Below are positions 8,034 through 14,551 of a DNA stretch of 37,599 nt, piece by piece. A program made the translations under genes and the position numbers. The DNA is taken from contig JALOQF010000035.1 in assembly GCA_025459425.1 (NCBI GenBank), positions 1 through 37,599 on the forward strand, read 5' to 3'. The notes under the pieces are model-generated. The model ran no database searches, had not been told where the DNA came from, and saw only the letters and a program-made list of their open reading frames with translations. Source of the DNA: Myxococcaceae bacterium. GTDB lineage: Bacteria > Myxococcota > Myxococcia > Myxococcales > Myxococcaceae. Numbering within the stretch: the stretch's first letter is position 1; the number at the start of each line of letters is the position of its first letter.

Positions 8034-8738
8034 TCACGGCGGCAACTGCCGCACCGCCGCGCCGATGGTCGTCCTCCATTGCGAGAGGCTGTTCTGCGAC
8101 ACCTTCCACGTCAGCACCCGCTGCCCGTTGGCATCGAAGACGAACGTGTCGTGCTTCACCGCGTTGGCGTCGAACGCCCGCCACGCATTGCGGCCCGGGC
8201 TCGGGTCGCGGAACAACGACATCGTCAGCGCCGGTGAGGGCGGCGACGTGAGGAACCAGCTCGCGTTCGAATCGGACACCGCGACGAACTGCACCGACCG
8301 GCCTTCGTTCTTCAGCTCCGTCCACAACGACTCGGCGATCCCAGCCTGGGACCGACACGTCGTTCAAAAGCCCTCTATCAGGTAGACGACGAGGGGCTGG
8401 CCCTGGAACTCCGAGAGGCCGTAGCTCTGATTGAAGCGTGGGCTCCGGGGCTGCAGGTCGACGAGCTGCCATGATGGGTACATCGCGGCCACCATCATGC
8501 CGCCGCCGGCAGTGCCACCGCCCTGCGCAGTGCCACCGCCCTGCGCTGCGCCACCGCCCTGCGCTGCGCCACCGCCCTGCGCGACACCGCCTCCTTGTGC
8601 GGAGCCGCCTGCCGCCGCCATGCCTCCCGCGGCACCGCCACCGCCGGAGCCTGTCGGCTCCATCATCGCCCCGCCGCACGCCACCAACACGGTGACGAGC
8701 GCCGCGAGCACACCCTGGAACATCGGCCATCGCTTCAT
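8034..8738 (-). CDS. Predicted selenoprotein: thioredoxin-like lipoprotein with UTTC active site
   Basis: The 234-residue product starts MKRWPMFQGVLAALVTVLVA with a lipobox ending LVAC (Cys21). An AQGGG repeat linker spans residues about 30-80. A thioredoxin-like domain follows: YPSWQLVDLQPRSP, then GQPLVVYLIEGF, an in-frame TGA at codon 125 (8364-8366), then T-T-C-R-S-Q. The frame continues beyond the TGA with clear domain sequence (VQFVAVSDSN, HDTFVFDANGQRVLTWKV) to the stop at 8034. The TGA occupies the first active-site cysteine, giving U-x-x-C. A hairpin right after it fits a bacterial SECIS. It overlaps the upstream gene by ATGA. A nonsense mutation is the alternative, made unlikely by the TGA position, the intact frame and the second case next door. 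Confidence 0.82.
8326..8364 (-). promoter_or_regulatory. Predicted bacterial SECIS element (lipoprotein gene)
   Basis: On the minus strand, beginning with the last base of the TGA, AACGAC (8364-8359) pairs with GTCGTT (8331-8326). Above an internal loop (GTGT opposite CCGA), CGGTCCC (8354-8348) pairs with GGGATCG (8342-8336) with one G-U pair. The apical loop is AGGCT, or GGC if the A-U pair closes. The 5-nt loop starts 16 nt after the TGA. Known bacterial SECIS rules (short upper stem, a G in the first two loop positions, about 16-37 nt from TGA to loop) are met. The call is from hand folding. Confidence 0.75.
8511..8601. repeat. 18 bp tandem repeat encoding AQGGG linker
   Basis: About five imperfect 18 bp units (plus-strand core CCACCGCCCTGCGC) encode AQGGGV/AQGGGA/AQGGGT on the minus strand. 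They form the flexible spacer between the lipid-anchored Cys21 and the thioredoxin-like domain. Copy number is likely to vary between strains through slippage. Confidence 0.8.
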
Positions 8739-9985
8739 TGCAGGACCTCCTTCACGACGTCTTCGACCTGGAACACCTCATCACCGACGAGCCGTCTCGC
8801 CAGTGAGCCATCAGCGCGGAACACCTCGACGATGGGCAGCCCGGCGGCGCCCGGCACCATCGCCTCGAGCGCGTCGGCGTCGAGGTCCGACGCGTCGACC
8901 CGCCGCACGGTGAGCCTCGGCTCCTTCGCCTCGAGCGCGTCGATGACGGGCTTGAGCTTGAGGCATGGCGCGCACCACGTCGCCCAGTAGTCCACCACCG
9001 TCACCCGCCCCGGCGCGGGTTTCGACTCGGCCAGCGGCAGCGTGGGGCGCAGCACCTCGAACGAACCGGCGAACCCCGCGAAGACGCCCACTGCGGGGAT
9101 GAACTGGAGCCCTTCGGTGCGCTGCCACACCGGTACCCGGCTGGCGACGAAGAGCGTGACGGTGTCGAGCACGCGCACCTGCACCGACGGCGTGGCGGTG
9201 AGCCAGAGGCCTCCGGTGTTGACCGAAGGGAGTCGCTCGTTGGTGAAGGGGTCGATTTCAGACGACTGCGCCCGCCACTGCGTCTCGAGGCCCACGGCGA
9301 AGGACACGCGGTCGGCGAGCGGCCCGAAGGTCACACCGGCCGTGCCACGCACCTCGGGCCCCCAGCGCAGCCCATCACGCGCGTCGGCCAGGGCCACCCG
9401 CGCCGTGCTGGTGACGAAGAGCCCGAGGCGCGCCGGCAAGGACACCCGGGCGTCGACGTCGGCCAGCGCCCAGGTGGTGCCCCGGCCCAGCGTCAGGTAG
9501 CGCGCGTTCTCGAGAATCGCGATCTCGCCGCTGCGCGCGGCGTAGGCGCCCGTCGGCAGCGCGAGGCCCAGCATGCCCTGGAGCCGGAAGCGCCCCAGGC
9601 GCCCGACGTAGCGCCCACGCGCCTCGAGGTCGCCGAAGCCCACGTCGGTCTGCGCCCCGTTCACCACGTCGCCGCGGCCGATGAGGCCCACGGGCACCTG
9701 CAGCTCTGCCCCGATTCCTTCTCCGCGGCCGAAGCCAGCCAGCAGCGTCGCCAGGCCGAGATCGAGCCGGGCCTGCGTCGGGTCGTCGATGGGGCCGCCG
9801 TTCGCGTGCCGGGAGGGAAACGGAATCCACCCGGCCACGAGCTGGGCCGTCACCGCCCACGCGTCGGCGCGGGAGGAGAGCGTCACGCCGTCAGCTCCCG
9901 CCGGGAGCGCCGGGTTCACTCAGGTGGTGCATTGGGCCTGGGCCGCGAAGGCGACGAGGCTCAAGGTGGGGATGATCCAGCGCAC
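8735..9985 (-). CDS. Predicted selenoprotein: CTTU motif, beta-barrel and thioredoxin domain fusion
   Basis: GTG 9985, preceded by AGGAG, opens VRWIIPTLSLVAFAAQAQ, a signal peptide followed by C-T-T and an in-frame TGA at codon 22 (9920-9922). The same frame continues without break as VNPALPAGADGVTLSSRADA. Reading the TGA as selenocysteine gives C-x-x-U at the start of the mature protein and 416 residues overall. Residues about 40-310 alternate polar and hydrophobic residues like an outer-membrane beta-barrel. The C-terminus is a thioredoxin domain with WATWCAPC (Cys338, Cys341). Starting instead at GTG 9919, directly after the TGA, would remove the signal peptide from an exported-type protein. 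A SECIS-like hairpin follows the TGA. First gene of the operon; its stop overlaps the next start. Confidence 0.8.
9894..9908 (-). promoter_or_regulatory. Predicted bacterial SECIS element (barrel-thioredoxin gene)
   Basis: On the minus strand GCTCCC (9908-9903) pairs perfectly with GGGAGC (9899-9894) around a GGC loop (9902-9900). Eleven nt separate the TGA from the stem, so the loop begins 17 nt after the TGA. The GGC loop closed by CCC/GGG, and its distance, match the element in the neighbouring gene although the flanking sequences differ. Hand-folded. Confidence 0.72.
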
Positions 9986-10012
9986 GGGGCTCCTACGCCG
10001 ACGGCTCGAAAC

Positions 10013-10031
10013 GGTTACCGCCTTCGTAACC
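10013..10031. promoter_or_regulatory. Candidate operator in divergent promoter region
   Basis: GGTTAC (10013-10018) and GTAACC (10026-10031) form a perfect 6 bp inverted repeat with a 7 bp centre. It sits between the selenoprotein operon (start 9985, minus) and the cytochrome P460-like gene (start 10091, plus), a place where one regulator could control both. The regulator is unknown. Confidence 0.4.
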
Positions 10032-10090
10032 TCTTTCTGCGGGGTGCGTAGGGGGGCCGCATTTCCCTCCCCTTTTTCGAAGGATTTCTC

Positions 10091-10546
10091 ATGACCCGCG
10101 TCGTCGTCTCTGCCCTCGTCTTCTCCTCGCTCGTCGCCTGTGGCCCCGCGAATGGCCCCGGTGCCTTCGCCGCCGACTTCAAGACGAACCAGGCGTTCTT
10201 CACCCAGATGTCGATGCCCATCGACAACTCCGGCATGGACGCAGCCACCTTCGTGCACAAGCTCCAGCGCACCTGGTACTCGGCGAACGTGCGCCAGTCG
10301 CTCGGCGGCAACGACCTGCCCGTCGGCACCGTCGCCATCAAGGAGACCTACGACGCGATGAACCAGCCCTCGGGTGTCTTCGTGATGGTGAAGAAGTCGA
10401 AGGACACCTGGAACTACGAAGCGCGTGGCAAGGACGGCGCCGAGATGGCTGGCGCGCCGAAGGGCGACAACGTGGCGATGTGCCACAGCTGCCACACCAA
10501 GTTCGCCAGCACCGACTACCTCGGCGGCACCACGTACAAGAACTGA
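10091..10546 (+). CDS. Cytochrome P460-like c-type haem lipoprotein
   Basis: The 151-residue product has a lipoprotein signal ending SSLVAC (Cys17), and near its C-terminus a single c-type haem motif CHSCH (residues 131-135). The segment WYSANVRQSLGG with VAIKETYDAM and SGVFVMVKKSKDTWNYEA resembles the cytochrome P460/cytochrome c' beta family, which binds haem through a C-terminal CxxCH and reacts with nitrogen species in some members. The typical cross-linking Lys cannot be confirmed by eye. It is envelope-located by its signal. It is divergent from the selenoprotein operon and may share control with it. Confidence 0.78.
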   Translation: MTRVVVSALVFSSLVACGPANGPGAFAADFKTNQAFFTQMSMPIDNSGMDAATFVHKLQRTWYSANVRQSLGGNDLPVGTVAIKETYDAMNQPSGVFVMVKKSKDTWNYEARGKDGAEMAGAPKGDNVAMCHSCHTKFASTDYLGGTTYKN

Positions 10547-10551
10547 CGCCG

Positions 10552-11811
10552 TCAGGTGTGGAAGCGGCGGCGCGCGGCCTGCTCGAGCCCGTCGCGCGCC
10601 GCCGGGTCTGCGATGGCGATGAGGGCCTGCGCGCGCTGCCGCAGGTTCTTCCCGTACAGGTCGGCCACGCCGTGCTCGGTGACGACGAAGCGCACGTGCG
10701 CGCGGGTGGTGACCACGCCTGCGCCGGGCTGCAGCTGCGCCACGATGCGGGAGGCGCCCTTCGACGTCCGTGACGGGAGCGCGATGATGGCCTTGCCTCC
10801 GTCCGACAGCGTGGCGCCGCGGATGAAGTCCATCTGGCCGCCCACGCCCGAGTAGACGCGCTCACCGATGGAGTCGGCCACCACCTGCCCGGTGAGGTCG
10901 ACCTCGATGGCGCTGTTGATGGCCGTCATCTTCGGCTGCTCGCGGATGATGGAGGTGTCGTTGACGTACGCGCAGTCGCGCAGCTCGACGGCCGGGTTGT
11001 CGTGAATGAAGTCGTACAGCCGGCGCGTGCCGTTCACGAAGGACGACACCGTCTTGCCGCGCTGTCGTTTCTTGAACTCGTTCGTCACCACGCCCGCCTC
11101 GAGGAGCGGCAACAGGCCGTCGCTGAACATCTCGGTGTGCACGCCCAGGCCCCGGTGGTGGGTGAGGGCGCGCAGCACGGCGTCGGGAATGGTGCCGATG
11201 CCCAGCTGCAGCGTGGCGCCGTTCTCGACGAGGCCGGCGATGCGCTGGGCGATGGCGTCTTCGACGGGGCCCCCCGGCGCGGGGGCGTGCTCCGGGAGCG
11301 GGACATCGCAGTCCACCAGCGCGGCGAAGCGGCTGACGTGCACCGCGCCATCGCCGAGCGAGCGCGGCATCTGCCGATTCACCTGCGCGATGAGCGTCTT
11401 CGCCGTCTGCGCGGCGGCGAGCGCCGTGTCGACCGAGGTGCCGAGTGAGACGTACCCATGCGCGTCGGGCGGCGAGACGTGCAGCAGGGCGGCGTCGAGC
11501 GGCAAGACGCCGTTGCGGAAGAGCAGCGGAATCTCGCTCAAGAAGACGGGCATGTAGTCGGCGCGGCCCTCGGCGATGGCCGCGCGCAGGTTGTCGCCGC
11601 AGAAGAACGCGTTGGGCCGGAACGCATGGGCGAGCTCGGGCCTCGCGTGCGGCGCGTTGCCGTCGAGGTGCAGGTGCACCGTCTCGACGCCCGAGAGCTC
11701 GTGGCCCCGGCGAGCCAGCGCCTCGAGCAGCAGCGTCGGGGTCGCGGCGGCGCCCTGCACGAAGACCCGGCTGTGGGAGTGAACGAGGCGAACGGCGTCG
11801 TCGGCAGTCAT
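10552..11811 (-). CDS. Acetyl-CoA hydrolase/CoA-transferase family protein
   Basis: The 419-residue product matches the acetyl-CoA hydrolase/4-hydroxybutyrate CoA-transferase family. Visible landmarks are GVETVHLHLDGNAP, an N-terminal domain ending near VSPPDAHGYVSLGTSVD, then ATLQLGIGTIPDAV, GLGVHTEMFSDGLL, MTAINSAIEVDLTGQV and VYSGVGGQMDFIRGA. Members move CoA between carboxylic acids or hydrolyse acyl-CoA; which applies here is not visible. ATG 11811 begins MTADDAVRLV; the upstream frame to 11964 is not family-like. It converges with the cytochrome gene, 5 nt apart. Confidence 0.9.
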   Translation of the reverse strand: MTADDAVRLVHSHSRVFVQGAAATPTLLLEALARRGHELSGVETVHLHLDGNAPHARPELAHAFRPNAFFCGDNLRAAIAEGRADYMPVFLSEIPLLFRNGVLPLDAALLHVSPPDAHGYVSLGTSVDTALAAAQTAKTLIAQVNRQMPRSLGDGAVHVSRFAALVDCDVPLPEHAPAPGGPVEDAIAQRIAGLVENGATLQLGIGTIPDAVLRALTHHRGLGVHTEMFSDGLLPLLEAGVVTNEFKKRQRGKTVSSFVNGTRRLYDFIHDNPAVELRDCAYVNDTSIIREQPKMTAINSAIEVDLTGQVVADSIGERVYSGVGGQMDFIRGATLSDGGKAIIALPSRTSKGASRIVAQLQPGAGVVTTRAHVRFVVTEHGVADLYGKNLRQRAQALIAIADPAARDGLEQAARRRFHT

Positions 11812-11864
11812 GTGGGCTCCAGCGTGGCGGATTCGATGGTGCGGCTCCAGTCGCCGGTGCAGCC

Positions 11865-11879
11865 GCGGTGTGACACCGC
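11865..11879. promoter_or_regulatory. 15 bp palindrome upstream of CoA-transferase gene
   Basis: GCGGTGT-G-ACACCGC is a perfect 7 bp inverted repeat with a single central base, 54-68 nt upstream of ATG 11811. Placement and symmetry fit an operator. The rest of the 228 bp gap between the two genes shows nothing else I can name. Confidence 0.38.
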
Positions 11880-12039
11880 CGCCCCTCAGCAAGGGGGCTG
11901 CCAGCGGCGAGGCCGAAGCGCTCCGGCACACGGGCGCGCAAGGACTGCGTCGCTCCCACTTCACTCGCGAGCCCGGGCGCGGCGCACGACGGCGTCGTTG
12001 ATGGAGCCCGGGGCTGCGCGGCCGCTCGCCGAGACCGGC

Positions 12040-14472
12040 CTATCGCCTGGGCGTCAGCACCACCCGGCCCCCGCGCTCGCGCTCGAGGTCCTCGCGTCGC
12101 ATGGGCATGGCCGCCGGCGCGCCTCGGTTCCACGCGTCGAACTGGTCGAAGGCGTGGGGCTCCTTCGGGGCGCCGCTCTGGCCGGTGTCGATGGTGAAGC
12201 GCGCGCGTGGTGGGTTCGACAGCTCGACCACCATGCGCATGGCGGCGCCGTGGTCGACGGGCAGGCCGCTCTCGGCGCGCACGGTGTTCCCGTGGCCTGG
12301 CTGCTCGGACTTCGCCGACGTGAAGAAACCACCGATGAGCGGGACGCGGGCGAGCGGCCCCTTGAACTCGAGGGTGTGCACAGCGCCCCAGCGCCACGAA
12401 GCGGGGCTCTTTCCGGTGCGGGCGATGACGTCGTCGAGCGCCTCGTCGACGGCGAGGGCGAGCATGGCCCGCAGGTCGCCACCGAAGAGCGGCGAGGCCG
12501 GGTCGTCGAGGAGCGCACGCTCGACGGCGCCTCCGACGGGGAAGCTGCGCGCGAGCGTCTTCACCGCGGCGGCGTCGGTGACCCCCAGCGCCTGCACCAC
12601 GCGCCCCCGCAGCGCCGTCAGCGTCGCGACGTACGGCAGCGCGCCGAGGCTGTCGGTCGAGAAGACGCCATCGAAGCTGGACAGCGCCGCGCAGAACGCC
12701 CTGAGCCGCTCGGCGTCGTGGCGGGCGCTCGAGGTCGGGCAGGCGGCGGCGAGCTTCGGCGCGAGGTCGCGGGCCTCGGTCGAGGTGATGTCCTGTTGCA
12801 CGGCGAGCAGGGCGTCGGCGGTGGGCTTGCCCTCGCTCAGCAGCGCCACGAGCCGCTCGTGAATCCGGCGCGCGCGATGCGGCGGCACGCCCGAAGTGCC
12901 CACGGCGCGCACGCGCCAGTCGTCGTCGCCGATGACGCGCTGGTTGGCGGCGACGATGAAGCCCACCTCGGGGTTGGTGAGGGCCGGCTTCTCGTCCTGT
13001 GCGAGGAGCCGCTCGGCGGTGGCCTGCGCGCTGGCGCCGCTCCTCGGCGTCCGCCCGGTGTCGCCTGGTCGTCGCAGCGGCGCGTAGGCGGCGAGCCGGT
13101 ACGCGATGGTGCCGTCGGTGAAGCCCAGCACCATGTTCTGCCCCGACACCTGGAAGCGCGAGATGGCGGCGGTGGCCTCGTCGACGTTCTTCGCGCGCGC
13201 GAGGTCCCAGAAGCCCGAGACCGGCGCTGAGTTGACTCCGCCGACGTCGAAGGCGGGCCACGAGAGCGCGAGGCGGTCGTTCGTCTTCACCCACGACGAC
13301 GGCATCACCGGGCCGAAGCGGCTGCCGTACCACGTCTCGGTGTGCACCTCGGCGTCGGCGCTGCGGCCCAGCCGGAAGCGCTGCTCGAGGCGCTCGAGCG
13401 GCACCCGCTCACCGTCGATGACGGCCACCTCGGTCGAGTCCTTCGCCAGTTCGAGGCGAACCAGGTCCTGCGCGTCGGCGTAGGAGACCGTCATGCCCCA
13501 GGCGAGGTGGCGCGTGTGGCCGATGAGCACTGCCGGAATGCCGGCGAAGGTGACGCCGGCCACCGTCAAGTCGGGCGCCTCGAGGTGCGCGAGGAAGAAG
13601 ACGGACGGCAGCTCGTGGCTCAGGTGCGGGTCGTTGCAGAGCACCGGTACGCCCGACGCCGTCTTCGAGCCGTGCACCACCCACGAGTTCGACGCACCGA
13701 GCTGGTCGAGGCCCAGACGCTGGGCGAGCTCCGCGGCGGCCGGGGGCAGGTCGTCGACGAGCCCGGTGGAACGGGCCGCTCCAGCGCTGGTCTCGTGACC
13801 GTCGAGCGCCTCGGCGCGGGGCGCCCGTGGGTCGACGACGATGGGGACGCCGCCGGTCGACAGTGGCGCGTCGAGGAGCGCGCGGCGGGGGTCGTCTTTC
13901 GGGAGCCCGGCGAGCAGGTGATGCCGCGCCAGCTCGTCGCGCACGTCGGCCGAGAGCGACCAGGCCTGGAGCCGCATGATGGCGAAGCTGTCTTCGGCGG
14001 TGAAGGTGCCGAACGAGAGGCCGAGGAGCGCCTGCTCCGCGGTGGTGCCGGCGTTGGCGGCGCCCGCGTTGACGCCCGCGGCGTAGGCGTCGAGCGTGGC
14101 GCGGTCTCGCGTCGACAGCGCCGCGAAGCCTGCGTCGAGCTTCCACGTGAGCACGCGCAGGCGCTGGTCGAGCGGGAGCGCGTCGGCGCCGAAGAGCTCG
14201 GTGAGGCGGCCGCGCGCGGCGTGCTTCATCACCTGCACCTGAAACGTGCGCTCGCGCCCGTGCATGAAGCCGAGGCCGAAGGCGAGGTCGGCCTCGGTGG
14301 TGCCGAAGACGTGCGGAACGCCGCGGCCGTCGACGAGCACCTCGACGGTCGACTGAAGCCCGCTGACTTCGAGCGCCAGCGGGTTGGACGCAGAGAGCCG
14401 GGCCGGCGCGTAGTGCGCCAGACAGGAGGAGCCCACGACGAGGGCGAGGAAGACCGTCAGGAGCGTACGCAC
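12040..14472 (-). CDS. Penicillin acylase family (Ntn-hydrolase) protein
   Basis: The 810-residue product has an N-terminal hydrophobic export signal (VRTLLTVFLALVVGSSC), an alpha-chain region (VLVDGRGVPHVFG, AFGLGFMHGRERTFQVQVMK), and at about residue 261 the LGASNSW motif whose first Ser should be the nucleophile exposed by self-cleavage. The beta chain follows, with LCNDPHLSHELPSVFFLAHL, IGHTRHLAWGMT and GHGNTVRAESG. The family hydrolyses amide bonds of beta-lactams or acyl-homoserine lactones; substrate is unknown here. GTG 14472 places the start just before the signal; TTG 14508 is a longer alternative. It lies 79 nt downstream of the rhodanese-like gene on the same strand. Confidence 0.92.
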   Translation of the reverse strand: MRTLLTVFLALVVGSSCLAHYAPARLSASNPLALEVSGLQSTVEVLVDGRGVPHVFGTTEADLAFGLGFMHGRERTFQVQVMKHAARGRLTELFGADALPLDQRLRVLTWKLDAGFAALSTRDRATLDAYAAGVNAGAANAGTTAEQALLGLSFGTFTAEDSFAIMRLQAWSLSADVRDELARHHLLAGLPKDDPRRALLDAPLSTGGVPIVVDPRAPRAEALDGHETSAGAARSTGLVDDLPPAAAELAQRLGLDQLGASNSWVVHGSKTASGVPVLCNDPHLSHELPSVFFLAHLEAPDLTVAGVTFAGIPAVLIGHTRHLAWGMTVSYADAQDLVRLELAKDSTEVAVIDGERVPLERLEQRFRLGRSADAEVHTETWYGSRFGPVMPSSWVKTNDRLALSWPAFDVGGVNSAPVSGFWDLARAKNVDEATAAISRFQVSGQNMVLGFTDGTIAYRLAAYAPLRRPGDTGRTPRSGASAQATAERLLAQDEKPALTNPEVGFIVAANQRVIGDDDWRVRAVGTSGVPPHRARRIHERLVALLSEGKPTADALLAVQQDITSTEARDLAPKLAAACPTSSARHDAERLRAFCAALSSFDGVFSTDSLGALPYVATLTALRGRVVQALGVTDAAAVKTLARSFPVGGAVERALLDDPASPLFGGDLRAMLALAVDEALDDVIARTGKSPASWRWGAVHTLEFKGPLARVPLIGGFFTSAKSEQPGHGNTVRAESGLPVDHGAAMRMVVELSNPPRARFTIDTGQSGAPKEPHAFDQFDAWNRGAPAAMPMRREDLERERGGRVVLTPRR

Positions 14473-14551
14473 GGGCTTTCGCCTACGGCCTCGACCAGAC
14501 GACCGCAAGCGCGCCGGGGCCCAGGCGGTTCGAGCCAGGCTTCCCGCGCCG

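Noticed and set aside
8034..8327. A separate small thioredoxin-like gene starting at 8327
   Set aside because: The start would be a TTG inside the domain with no ribosome site. The upstream half of the same domain is in the same frame, interrupted only by the TGA at 8364-8366, so one selenoprotein gene explains both parts.
8364..9922. Both in-frame TGA codons as nonsense mutations in pseudogenes
   Set aside because: Both fall at CxxC redox positions, the frames are otherwise intact, the genes overlap properly, and each TGA is followed at the same distance by a hairpin with the same GGC loop. Absence of Sec machinery in the genome would revive this reading.
10862..13333. Very long minus-strand frame across the CoA-transferase and penicillin acylase genes, and the plus-strand frame 11458-13230
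   Set aside because: Both are Arg/Ala/Gly-rich shadows caused by high GC content; the genes in other frames have clear family motifs.
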